This document shows, one piece after another, positions 24,766-32,997 of a stretch of DNA of 64,000 nucleotides (position 1 is the first letter of the stretch; each line of letters starts with the position of its first letter). The notes below the pieces were generated by a model. It was not told the DNA's origin, ran no database searches, and saw only the letters and a program-made list of their open reading frames with translations. Source of the stretch: Gp6-AA40 sp036407095 (GTDB taxonomy: Bacteria > Acidobacteriota > Vicinamibacteria > Vicinamibacterales > UBA2999); NCBI GenBank assembly GCA_036407095.1, contig DASWZV010000144.1:186001-250000 (forward strand), written 5' to 3'. Position numbers and translations under genes: made by a program.

Positions 24766-24865
24766 GTCGTCTTCGCCGCCTTCCGTCGCGCACCGCATAG
24801 ATAATCTAATCGACGGGTTGCGGGTACCCCCTCGGGTCAATTCCTGAGAAAGGCGCTATGAGTTC

Positions 24866-25912
24866 ATGACCGAGCACACTGCATCGAGCACGCCGCGTCG
24901 CGTCGAGTACAAACGAATCGCTACCGAAGAGGCGTGGGCGCCAGCCGAGCTCTTATCGCGCTATCGAAGCATGGCGGCGGACAGGAGCCTGGACGATCCC
25001 GGATTCATCGCGCTGTGGACGCGGCTGGGTTCTCGCACGCAGTTGAGCGATCGTCTCGCGAACATCGGAGCGGGCCGCGTCGCCGACATGGACGCGTCGG
25101 GCATCGACATGCAGATCCTGTCGTTGACCTCGCCGGGCGTGCAGGTGTTCGATGCCGCCACCGCAAACGCAATCGCCGTCGATACCAACGACCAGGTTGC
25201 ACAGGCGGTGCGCACGTATCCCAGCCGGTTCGCCGCGCTGGCCGCCGTCGCCCCCCAGGATCCCCGGACCGCCGCCCGGGAGATCGACCGCGCCGTCCGC
25301 ACGCTCGGCCTGAAGGGCGTCATCATCAACTCCCACACACGCGGCGAGTTCCTCGACGATCCGAAGTTCTGGGAGATCTTCGAAGCCGCCGAAGCGCTCA
25401 ACGTGCCGATCTACATTCACCCGCAGGCGCCGCCCCCCGCGATGATCGGTCCGTACGTCGAGCGCGGACTCGAGGGTGCACTCTGGGGGTTCGGCGCCGA
25501 GACGGGACTTCATGCGCTCGCCATCATCCGGAGCGGCGCACTCGATCGATTTCCCAGGCTGCGGATCGTGATCGGCCACGGCGGCGAGGCGCTGCCGTTC
25601 TGGCTGTTTCGTCTGGACTACATGAACCGGACGGCGCGCCCTGCCATACGAACGGATGCCTCTTCGCTCGCCAGGCAGATCAGTGAATACATGAAGGAGA
25701 ACTTCTACGTCACCACGAGCGGCATGGCATGGGCGCCGGTGATCACGTTCATCCAGTCGGTGCTCGGCGTCGATCGGGTGCTTTACGCGATGGACTATCC
25801 GTATCAGTTCGAGATCAATGAAGTGATCGCGAGCGACGAGACGCCGATGACAGCCGAGGACCGGAAGAAATTCTTTCAGACGAATGCGGAGCGGGTGTTT
25901 TCGCTCATCTAG
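24866..25912 (+). CDS. Amidohydrolase 2 family protein (gamma-resorcylate/ACMSD decarboxylase-like)
   Basis: The 348-residue TIM-barrel protein has the metal-ligand features of the amidohydrolase-2 (ACMSD) family: ATEEAW near the N-terminus, IYIHPQAPPPAMIG, VIGHGGEALPFW and YAMDYPYQ. Relatives include 2,3- and 2,6-dihydroxybenzoate decarboxylases, so a non-oxidative decarboxylation or hydrolysis of an aromatic acid is likely; the exact substrate is not determinable. A GAGAAAGG ribosome-binding region precedes the ATG. Confidence 0.82.
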   Translation: MTEHTASSTPRRVEYKRIATEEAWAPAELLSRYRSMAADRSLDDPGFIALWTRLGSRTQLSDRLANIGAGRVADMDASGIDMQILSLTSPGVQVFDAATANAIAVDTNDQVAQAVRTYPSRFAALAAVAPQDPRTAAREIDRAVRTLGLKGVIINSHTRGEFLDDPKFWEIFEAAEALNVPIYIHPQAPPPAMIGPYVERGLEGALWGFGAETGLHALAIIRSGALDRFPRLRIVIGHGGEALPFWLFRLDYMNRTARPAIRTDASSLARQISEYMKENFYVTTSGMAWAPVITFIQSVLGVDRVLYAMDYPYQFEINEVIASDETPMTAEDRKKFFQTNAERVFSLI

Positions 25913-26000
25913 GGCCACAAAGATCACGGAGATCTTGGCCACGGAGATCACGGAGGTCACGAAGCGGAATCAAAAAGCGGAAGACTCTGTGATCTTCGTG
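25913..26000. repeat. GGCCACGGAGATCACG repeat tract
   Basis: Directly after the amidohydrolase stop, imperfect units such as GGCCACAAAGATCACGGAG and GGCCACGGAGATCACGGAG are repeated about four times, ending in a complementary CTGTGATCTTCGTGATC. The same family is at 37805-38012, where it is partly translated. Confidence 0.8.
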
Positions 26001-26373
26001 ATCTGCTCAGAAAATGTGCTCCGCCATTGCCACCGGAAACGGAGCCTGCGGAGGAAACGGAGAAAAGCATCAACACGGGGACACCGGAGAAAACAGGAGA
26101 AACGGGACATGCGTCGACGTGATCAAGATCGACAATTCCCGTTGCCGCCGTTGGACCGTTATCCCCGTGTGACCATCCCGTTCCCCCCGTCTCCCCCGTT
26201 GTCTGCTCTCAAAGTCGCTCGCCGACTTTCATGGAACGGGGTGAGCCGCGTTCATGGGCGACTCCGTGTGAAAATCCTCCGTTCTCTCCGCAATTCGTTT
26301 CTCAGTTCTTATTGTGCGGGGTGAGCTGCGCTCATGACGACGGCGCGGCCATGGAACTCCGTGTTCTTCGTGG
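26001..26373. repeat. AACGGGG-type region; 26001-26269 is the inverted copy of 3081-3350
   Basis: 26001-26269 reads, on the minus strand, as a near-identical copy of 3081-3350, with only scattered substitutions and small indels. A partial third copy of one end (GGGGTGAGCTGCGCTCATGA) lies at about 26317-26337. No ORF is supported in the 461-bp gap 25913-26373. Confidence 0.9.
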
Positions 26374-27243
26374 CTAATTCAAGGAGGCGACACGCCTACG
26401 CAACGTCTTGACGTGCTCCCAGATCTGCTGATGCTCTTCGCGTGCGTCCTTGTCCAGCTCGCCCATGCTCGAGAGCTTGAGGTAGGTCTGCAGATCGCGC
26501 AGTGCGGCGGTGACGTCGTTCAAGTGGTAGGCGAGCAGGCCCCGATCGCGCAGCTCGCTGAGCGCCGATGGCGTGATCGCCAGCAGCAGCTCGGTCACAT
26601 CGCGCGCCTGCGGGAACGAGCGCATGTTGACGTAGATGCGCTTCAGGTTGAGCAGCATGCGGACGATGATCTGATGGCGCGTAGCCGGCGCGAGCAGCGA
26701 TCTGCTGAATGCGACCTCGTTGCCGACGTGCTTCTGCAGCAGCAGCCGGCATTTGTGCTCTGAGAGCAGCGCACCCGCGTGAAACGGGTCGATGATGAGA
26801 TCGCTGCCACGGCGCTCGGGGCAGCGCACCAGGAAGTGGCCCGGGAAGTTGACGCCGTCCACCTGAAGTCCGGCGCGCCGCGCCACTTCCATGTAGACGA
26901 CCGACAGCGTGATCGGAATACCGGTCCGCCGGTCGAGCACCTCGTTGAGACAGCTGTTGCGAGGGTCCTCGTAGTGGTCGCGGTTGCCGACGAACTGCAG
27001 CTCTTCGAAGAGGTAGTCGTTGAGCGCCTTGACCCCGGACGACGTCGTCGAATCGCCGGTCGCCGTCGCGTGCCGCTCGATCGCCCGGCGCGCGGCGTCG
27101 CCCATGGCGTCGAGCCGCGACACGTACGGCTCTGGGTCGAGGCGGGGGTACTCGATGCGGGCGATGAGCAGCGTGGCTCTCGCGAGGCTGGTCCCGGGGG
27201 CATTGGACGCAGTGATGAGTGCCGAGAGCAGGTCTTTCTTCAC
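26374..27243 (-). CDS. SirB1 family protein (transglutaminase-like fold with TPR)
   Basis: The 289-residue protein carries the SirB1/transglutaminase-like signature: FVGNRDHYEDPRNSCLNEVL, DRRTGIPITLSVVYMEVARR and GVNFPGHFLVR, with the Cys and His of the papain-like arrangement, followed by TPR-like helices (DVTELLLAITPSALSEL). The biochemical role of the family is not established. The start is GTG 27243, 15 bp after the HAD gene on the same strand, so it is the last gene of that operon. Confidence 0.85.
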   Translation of the reverse strand: MKKDLLSALITASNAPGTSLARATLLIARIEYPRLDPEPYVSRLDAMGDAARRAIERHATATGDSTTSSGVKALNDYLFEELQFVGNRDHYEDPRNSCLNEVLDRRTGIPITLSVVYMEVARRAGLQVDGVNFPGHFLVRCPERRGSDLIIDPFHAGALLSEHKCRLLLQKHVGNEVAFSRSLLAPATRHQIIVRMLLNLKRIYVNMRSFPQARDVTELLLAITPSALSELRDRGLLAYHLNDVTAALRDLQTYLKLSSMGELDKDAREEHQQIWEHVKTLRRRVASLN

Positions 27244-27258
27244 GTGCGATCTATTGTC

Positions 27259-27948
27259 TCAGTGTGCGCACAATCGATCCAGCGCCGCCAGCGTCAGCGC
27301 GTTCAACCCGTCGACAACGAGCTCGGCGCCGACCAGCTCGTGAGCGGGATAGCTCGATGTCACGCCCACCCGGCGCAGGCCGGCGCCGTGAGCCGACTCG
27401 AGCCCCCAGCGCGAATCTTCGATCGCGACGGTTCGCCGTGGATCGAGGGTGTCTCCAGCACCTTCGCGGAGGCGATCGAACGCCAGCCGATACGGCGCCG
27501 GTGACGGCTTGCTCTCCGGCGTATCACCCGATGCCACGATCGCAGCGAAGAGGTGGGCCAGGCCGGCCGCTTCGACGATCGCCACGATCTCGTGCCGCTG
27601 CGCGCCGGATGCGATTGCAATCGGAACGGCTGCCGCGGTCTCGCGGATGAATTCCGCGGCCCCTGGAAAGAGTACGGCGTCGGACTGGAGCAGGGCTTCC
27701 ATGTGCTCGCCTTTGCGCGCGACCAGCGTCGCCACATCGGTCGCGTTCATCCGCAGCCGGCGATCGCGTGCCAGCGCTTCGAACACGCCGGCGTCATCGT
27801 AGCCAAGATAGCGCGAGTAGTACTCATGCGTCGTCAGCTCGACGCCCTCGCGCTCGAGCGCCTGCTGAAACGCCGTCAGGTGAAGCGGCTCGCTGTTCGC
27901 GATGACGCCGTCGAAGTCGAAGATGACCGCCTGGAGTGGACGGCTCAT
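27259..27948 (-). CDS. HAD-superfamily hydrolase (beta-phosphoglucomutase-like)
   Basis: The 229-residue protein has all four HAD motifs: FDFDGVIANSE (nucleophile and acid Asp), ASGAQRHE (Ser), SKPSPAPY (Lys) and AIEDSRWGLESA (acidic pair). The helical cap inserted after motif I fits the beta-phosphoglucomutase/phosphoglycolate phosphatase group. The substrate is likely a small phosphosugar. The ATG at 27948 overlaps the stop of the DUF1684 gene by 4 bp; a longer in-frame reading begins inside that gene and is rejected. Confidence 0.88.
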   Translation of the reverse strand: MSRPLQAVIFDFDGVIANSEPLHLTAFQQALEREGVELTTHEYYSRYLGYDDAGVFEALARDRRLRMNATDVATLVARKGEHMEALLQSDAVLFPGAAEFIRETAAAVPIAIASGAQRHEIVAIVEAAGLAHLFAAIVASGDTPESKPSPAPYRLAFDRLREGAGDTLDPRRTVAIEDSRWGLESAHGAGLRRVGVTSSYPAHELVGAELVVDGLNALTLAALDRLCAH

Positions 27949-28565
27949 GCGCCGGGCTTCTTCTCCCCGGCGCGGATGGCGACCTTCAGCCGGTTCGACG
28001 GCGGCGGGTAGGGGCACTCGTAGGTGTCGTTGTACGCGCAGTACGGGTTGTAGGCCTTGTTGAAGTCGATGGTGTAGAGGCCGGTGCCGGTAGGGTGGAG
28101 ATCGAGATAGCGTCCGGCAGGATAGGACTCGGCGCCCGATGTCGTGTCGACGAACGGCACGAACAGATCGACGATCGGCTGCCCGTCTTCTACGAATGCA
28201 CCCAGGCTCATGTTCTGGTTCTGGAGCGTGAACTCGAGCACGCCGACTGTCTGATAGCGCCGCTGGGTGCCCGTCGATGTCGGCATCGTGACCCTGGGCC
28301 GGTTGTCGGCGTCGGCGAGCTTCAACTGCGCCGGCACCACGTAGCTCTCGTCCGGCGGGAAATAGCGCAGCGGCAGCAGCGTGTCCTTCCGGTTGGCGGG
28401 GATCGGATCCTTCTCGGTGCGGAACTGCTCATCGCGGGCCGTGCGGAAGGCCGTCAGGTCGGCGGCGTAGTTGCCCGTCTCGGGAGCGCCGGGGCCGGAC
28501 GTGCACGCGACGAGCAGGCTCGCAAGGCAACACCCCGCGAGCAAGCGAGTGCTAAGCGACCACAT
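27945..28565 (-). CDS. DUF1684 lipoprotein
   Basis: The 206-residue protein has a lipoprotein signal (MWSLSTRLLAGCCLASLLVAC, lipobox LVAC, Cys at 21). DUF1684 features follow: WxxxR-type LTAFRTARDEQF, LRYFPPDESYVVPA, VGVLEFTL, LDLHPTGTGLYTIDFNKAYNPYCAYNDTYECP and PPSNRLKVAIRAGEK. Family function is unknown. It overlaps the acyl-CoA dehydrogenase stop by 14 bp and the HAD start by 4 bp. Confidence 0.87.
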   Translation of the reverse strand: MWSLSTRLLAGCCLASLLVACTSGPGAPETGNYAADLTAFRTARDEQFRTEKDPIPANRKDTLLPLRYFPPDESYVVPAQLKLADADNRPRVTMPTSTGTQRRYQTVGVLEFTLQNQNMSLGAFVEDGQPIVDLFVPFVDTTSGAESYPAGRYLDLHPTGTGLYTIDFNKAYNPYCAYNDTYECPYPPPSNRLKVAIRAGEKKPGA

Positions 28566-30381
28566 ATCCTCGGTTCTCGGTTGCGGCGTCGGCAAGTGTG
28601 CGCCGAAGAGCCACGGTGTTGATCGGCGTGACTTTGAGCACGCGCCGCAGCGCGGCCAGCAGCGTCCGCAGCGTATCGCCTTCGGCCATCGCCGCCAGCG
28701 CGCTGCGAGCCGCATTGTCGACGCGCTGCGCCGCGTCGTTGACGAATACACGTGCCGCGGCGACATGGAGCTCGGACTTCGGCTGCTGCTGTGCCAGCGC
28801 CTCGCGTGCGCGAAGCACGGCGCTTTCAGCCGAGTAGATGTCGATCAGGATGTCGGCCGCGTAGCTCAGAACCTCCTGCTGATCGGTCAGGCCCTCGCCA
28901 TAGGTCTGCATCGCGGTGCCCAGCACCATCAGCGCAACCTTCTTGAACGCGGCCACTGCGCGCAGTTCCTCGTCCAGTTCGTCACCGCTACCGACGCCAC
29001 CACTGACAGAAGGTGAGAGCACCTCGTCCTGCAGACGCTTCGCTGCCGCGATGAGCGGCAGGTCTCCCTTGAGCGCGCGCCGGATCAGCATGCCCGGGAT
29101 CAGCAATCGATTGATCTCGTTGGTCCCCTCGAAAATGCGATTCACGCGTGCGTCGCGATAGAACCGTTCGGCCTGGTAGTCCTTGACGAAACCATTGCCG
29201 CCGTGAATCTGGATGTTCTCGTCGAGCACGTAATTGAGCGTCTCGCTGCCGGCGACTTTCGAGATCGATGCCTCGATGGCGAACTCCTCGAACGCCGCGG
29301 CAACCGCCGCGCCGCTCCGAGGTCCCTGTGACAGGAGCGCGTCGATCAGTCCAGCGCTCCGGTAGACGAGGCTTTCCACCGCGTAGATGCGCGCGTACAT
29401 TTCGCCGAGCTTGTGTTTGATCGCGCCGAAATTCGCGATCGGCTGGCCGAACTGCCGCCGCGAGGAGGCGTAGGACGCCGCATCGGCGAGCGCCGCACGC
29501 GCGCCACCGTTGCACATCGCGCCAAGACTGAAGCGGCCGTAGTTCAGCGTGTTCAGCGCCACCTTGTGGCCCTTGCCGATCTCGCCGAGCACGTTGCCTG
29601 CAGGCACCTTCGCATCCTGGAGGATGATCGGCGTCGTCGAGGAGCCGTGCAGGCCCATCTTGTGCTCTTCCTTCCCCGAGCTGACACCGGGAAACGCGCG
29701 CTCGACGATGAAGGCAGTGAACTGCTCGCCGTCGACCTTCGCGAACACGATGATGACGTCCGCGAAGCCGCCGTTGCTGATCCACATCTTCTCGCCGTTG
29801 AGCATCCAGCTGCCGTCGGGCTGCTTCGTCGCGCGCGTCTTCGCGGCGAGCGCATCGCTGCCCGACCCCGATTCGCTGAGCGCGTAGGCGCCGACCATTT
29901 CTCCCGACACGAGACGCGGCAGGTACTTCTCTTTCTGCTCCGGGGTCCCGAACAGCACGAGCGGCAGCACACACAGATTGGCCTGTCCTCCGAACGTCGT
30001 CGCAAACGACGCCGACGGGCCGATCTGCTCGACGACGACGAGCGAGGAGGTCTTGTCGAGGTCGAGCCCGCCGTATTCCTCCGGGACTTGAATCCCGAGC
30101 AGGCCCAGCTCACCGCATCGACGTACGAGCTTGCGCGCCAGCTCCCAGTCTTTGGTTTCGAGACGATCGAGATTCGGCAGCACCTCCGCCTCGACGAACT
30201 CCGCGGTCGTCCTGGCCATCATCCGGTGCTCATCGGTCAGTCGCCCGGGGGTGAAGACCTCGGAAGATGGCGTCTCTTCGAGCAGCCAGGATCCGCCCTT
30301 GCGCGTGGGGACGTGGGTTCCGGTTTCGGCCGGTTGTTCGTAGTGTCCGGCTTTAGCCGAACCCTTAGATGTTGTAGTCAT
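28552..30381 (-). CDS. fadE: Acyl-CoA dehydrogenase (FadE-type)
   Basis: This flavoenzyme catalyses the first step of beta-oxidation. The 609-residue protein has an acyl-CoA dehydrogenase core (ALSESGSGSDALAAKTRA, WISNGGFADVIIVFAKV, YASSRRQFGQPIANFGAIKHKL, IHGGNGFVKDYQAERFYRDARVNRIFEGTNEINR) plus a C-terminal helical extension of about 150 residues, as in B. subtilis FadE (about 594). The N-terminal residues GSAKAGHYE come from a REP palindrome at 30340-30366, so the native start may have been further in. The ATG overlaps the thiolase stop by 4 bp. Confidence 0.92.
   Translation of the reverse strand: MTTTSKGSAKAGHYEQPAETGTHVPTRKGGSWLLEETPSSEVFTPGRLTDEHRMMARTTAEFVEAEVLPNLDRLETKDWELARKLVRRCGELGLLGIQVPEEYGGLDLDKTSSLVVVEQIGPSASFATTFGGQANLCVLPLVLFGTPEQKEKYLPRLVSGEMVGAYALSESGSGSDALAAKTRATKQPDGSWMLNGEKMWISNGGFADVIIVFAKVDGEQFTAFIVERAFPGVSSGKEEHKMGLHGSSTTPIILQDAKVPAGNVLGEIGKGHKVALNTLNYGRFSLGAMCNGGARAALADAASYASSRRQFGQPIANFGAIKHKLGEMYARIYAVESLVYRSAGLIDALLSQGPRSGAAVAAAFEEFAIEASISKVAGSETLNYVLDENIQIHGGNGFVKDYQAERFYRDARVNRIFEGTNEINRLLIPGMLIRRALKGDLPLIAAAKRLQDEVLSPSVSGGVGSGDELDEELRAVAAFKKVALMVLGTAMQTYGEGLTDQQEVLSYAADILIDIYSAESAVLRAREALAQQQPKSELHVAAARVFVNDAAQRVDNAARSALAAMAEGDTLRTLLAALRRVLKVTPINTVALRRTLADAATENRGYVVA
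30340..30366. repeat. REP-like palindrome inside the 5' coding region of fadE
   Basis: A divergent copy of the TCCGGCTTTAGCCGAA family with flanking GTAG and CCCTTA. It lies about 5 codons into the acyl-CoA dehydrogenase frame and is translated as part of its N-terminal tail. Confidence 0.8.
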
Positions 30382-31553
30382 AGGCGTTCGAAAATGCCGG
30401 CGGCGCCCATGCCGCCGCCGACGCACATCGTGACCAGTCCGTAGCGCGCCTGCCGGCGCTGCATCTCGTGAAGCAACGTCGTAGTCAGTTTCGCGCCGGT
30501 GCAGCCGAGCGGATGTCCCAGCGCGATCGCACCGCCGTTGACGTTCAGCTTACCCGGATCGAGTGGCAGTTCGCGAAGGCAGGCGATCACCTGTGCGGCG
30601 AACGCTTCATTGAGCTCGATCAGATCGATCTGATCGAGCGTCAGACCGGCGCGCTCCAGGACCTTCTTGATCGCCGGCACCGGCCCGATGCCGAAGCGCT
30701 CCGGCGGCACGCCGGCGGTCGCGAATGCCACGAACCGTGCCAGCGGTGTCAATCCGCGCTCGCGGGCGATCGTGTCGGAGGTCAGGACGAGCGCAGCGGC
30801 GCCGTCGCTCGTCTGCGAGGAGTTGCCGGCGGTCACGGTGCCCGACGCATGGAACGCCGGTCGCAGTTTGCCGAGCGCCTGTGCCGAGGTGTCGCGCCGC
30901 GGCCCTTCGTCGCGATCGAACGTGACCTGACGAACGTCGTGCCCTCCGTTCTGCGGTACCGCAACGGAGAACGTCAGCGGCGTGATCTCGCCGGCAAAGC
31001 GGCCGGCGTCGATGGCCGCAACCGCACGCTGATGGCTGGTCAAGGCGAAGGCGTCCTGCTCCTCTCGCGTAATCGAGTAGTCGCGCGCGTGATTCTCCGC
31101 GACGAGGCCGGTGCTCAGATACACATCCGGATACCGATCGACGAGCGTCGGGTTGGGACAGACTTTGTTGCCGCCCATCGGCACCAGGCTCATCGACTCG
31201 GTTCCGCCGGCGACGACGACGTTCGCGAAGCCGCACATGATGTGCTCGGCCGCCGATGCAATCGCCTGCAGACCCGACGCGCAGAAACGGTTCATCGTCA
31301 CTGCAGACGCGTCCACCGGTACGCCGGCGCGCAGGCTTGCGATCCGCGCGACGTTCAGGCCCTGCTCCGCCTCCGGCATCGCACAGCCGACGATCACATC
31401 GTCGACTTCAGCGGGCGTCACACCGGGTGCGAGGCGCAATGCGCTCTCGATGACGGCGGCGGCCATGTCGTCGGGCCTCACGGTCTTGAGTGCGCCGTTG
31501 GGAGCCTTGCCAACAGCGGTACGCGTGGCGGAAACGACTACTGCGTCCTGCAT
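30378..31553 (-). CDS. fadA: Acetyl-CoA acyltransferase (3-ketoacyl-CoA thiolase)
   Basis: FadA performs thiolytic cleavage in beta-oxidation. The 391-residue protein has the nucleophilic Cys in MNRFCASGLQA (C91), the His in GGAIALGHPLGCTGA and the second Cys in CVGGGMG. The length is standard. It lies between a hydrolase (16-bp overlap) and the acyl-CoA dehydrogenase (4-bp overlap), giving the same fadN-A-E order as the Bacillus fadNAE operon apart from two inserted hydrolases. Confidence 0.94.
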   Translation of the reverse strand: MQDAVVVSATRTAVGKAPNGALKTVRPDDMAAAVIESALRLAPGVTPAEVDDVIVGCAMPEAEQGLNVARIASLRAGVPVDASAVTMNRFCASGLQAIASAAEHIMCGFANVVVAGGTESMSLVPMGGNKVCPNPTLVDRYPDVYLSTGLVAENHARDYSITREEQDAFALTSHQRAVAAIDAGRFAGEITPLTFSVAVPQNGGHDVRQVTFDRDEGPRRDTSAQALGKLRPAFHASGTVTAGNSSQTSDGAAALVLTSDTIARERGLTPLARFVAFATAGVPPERFGIGPVPAIKKVLERAGLTLDQIDLIELNEAFAAQVIACLRELPLDPGKLNVNGGAIALGHPLGCTGAKLTTTLLHEMQRRQARYGLVTMCVGGGMGAAGIFERL

Positions 31554-32200
31554 GAGAAATCAGAGAGAAGCTCTTCGAGCGCATCGCCGACTTCGCTGGC
31601 CTGACCGTCGAAGAGATGGTTTGCGCGATCGATCTCGACGAGCTCTTTCGGCTCCTCCAGACGTGCATAGAATTCGCGCACCGCCTTGAGGGAGATGATC
31701 TCGTCGCGCTCGCCGTGAATGATGAACTTGGGCTTCGTCGACCCGGTGACCGGCGCGTAGTCGTAGCGGTCGACGGGTGGGGCCACGCCAATGAGCGTAC
31801 AGATTCTGTCGTCGGTAGCGCCGCTTGTCATTGCGATGTACGAGCCGAAGGAGAACCCCGCCGCCCACAGCTCCAGACCAGGATACCGCGCGGCCATGAA
31901 GTCGACGGCGGCACGGAAATCATCGAGCTCGCCGCGGCCCTCGTCCCACGTCCCCGCGCTTCGGCCGACGCCACGGAAGTTGAAACGCAGCACCGCGCAG
32001 CCGATCCGCGTCAACGCCTTGGTCCCCTGAAAGACCACCTTGGTGTGCATCGTACCGCCCTGGATGGGCAACGGATGAGCGAACACCGCGGCGACACGAG
32101 GCGTTCCAGCGGGCAGATCGATCATCGCTTCCAGTGGTCCGAGCGGGCCCGCAATCTCACGGATGGGCTCAGCCAACACGTCTCCTTCGATCGCCCTCAT
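31538..32200 (-). CDS. Alpha/beta hydrolase (dienelactone-hydrolase-like)
   Basis: The protein is about 220 residues, with nucleophile motif GFSFGS, Asp in HGERDEI and His in RANHLFDG. The block FAHPLPIQGGTMHTKVV and FNFRGVGRSAG is typical of a small cytoplasmic alpha/beta hydrolase subfamily. Two in-frame ATGs (32218 and 32200) lie within the 3' end of the upstream hydrolase; I chose 32200. Its position inside a beta-oxidation operon suggests an acyl-ester or acyl-CoA substrate, but this is inference. Confidence 0.82.
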   Translation of the reverse strand: MRAIEGDVLAEPIREIAGPLGPLEAMIDLPAGTPRVAAVFAHPLPIQGGTMHTKVVFQGTKALTRIGCAVLRFNFRGVGRSAGTWDEGRGELDDFRAAVDFMAARYPGLELWAAGFSFGSYIAMTSGATDDRICTLIGVAPPVDRYDYAPVTGSTKPKFIIHGERDEIISLKAVREFYARLEEPKELVEIDRANHLFDGQASEVGDALEELLSDFSCRTQ

Positions 32201-32984
32201 GTACTGTATGACCCGCAAAGTCGAGGATCAGATCCGCAAATGCCTCCGCACGCGTGATCGGCCCGAGATGCCCCGTCCGCGGGATCGTGGCGCTCGTCGC
32301 GTGGGGCAGCAGCCGCAGGTATTCGCGTGTCTGGTGGACGGGAACGACGCGGTCGAGATCGGCGTCGCCGGTAGCAACCAGCGTTGGACACTGGATCTGA
32401 CGGATGTCCCGTTCGAGATCGAGCCCGTCGACGAGCGTCACGCGTCGAGCCATGAGCGTCGGCGAGAAGATGTGCCGCAGCGCGTTCACCGCCTGCTTCA
32501 CGCTGAAGGCGAGGCCCGATATCAGTCCCCCGCGCGCAGCCACGATCTCGCGGCACATCCGCAGCGAGAGGACGCAGAAGAGCGGCGTGAGCAGCCGTGG
32601 CGCGCGCATCAGGAATCGTGCCCTCGAGTCGGGGCCCCATGAAGGTGGCAACGCCGACATCAACACGAGCGCCGACACCCGGTCTGGATGCCGGGCCGCG
32701 AACGCGGCCGCGATCAGCCCTCCATACGAGATGCCGCAGACCGTCGCGCGCTCGAGGCCGGCCGCGTCCATGGCATCAGCGACCTGCTGCACGTAGCACC
32801 CAAAGCCGCTGGTCTCGTCGAAGTGCCCCCCGCACGTCGGCTCGTCGGCCAGCGAGAACGTGATCACGCGGCAGCGCTTCGCCAGCGCGTCGACGGTCGG
32901 GCTCATCCACTCCCAGCGGCCCTGAATGCCGGGAACGAGGATGACCGGAGTGCCGGAGCCGCGATCGACGATCTTCATCTCCAC
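32169..32984 (-). CDS. Alpha/beta hydrolase
   Basis: The 271-residue protein has an HG-type oxyanion region VILVPGIQGRWEW, the nucleophile elbow GISYGG, Asp in ATGDADLDRVVP and His in RTGHLGPI. It belongs to the alpha/beta hydrolase fold 1 family; substrate unknown. It follows fadN by 13 bp and overlaps the next hydrolase, within the fatty-acid operon. Confidence 0.85.
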   Translation of the reverse strand: MEMKIVDRGSGTPVILVPGIQGRWEWMSPTVDALAKRCRVITFSLADEPTCGGHFDETSGFGCYVQQVADAMDAAGLERATVCGISYGGLIAAAFAARHPDRVSALVLMSALPPSWGPDSRARFLMRAPRLLTPLFCVLSLRMCREIVAARGGLISGLAFSVKQAVNALRHIFSPTLMARRVTLVDGLDLERDIRQIQCPTLVATGDADLDRVVPVHQTREYLRLLPHATSATIPRTGHLGPITRAEAFADLILDFAGHTVHEGDRRRRVG

Positions 32985-32997
32985 GATCTTCGTGATC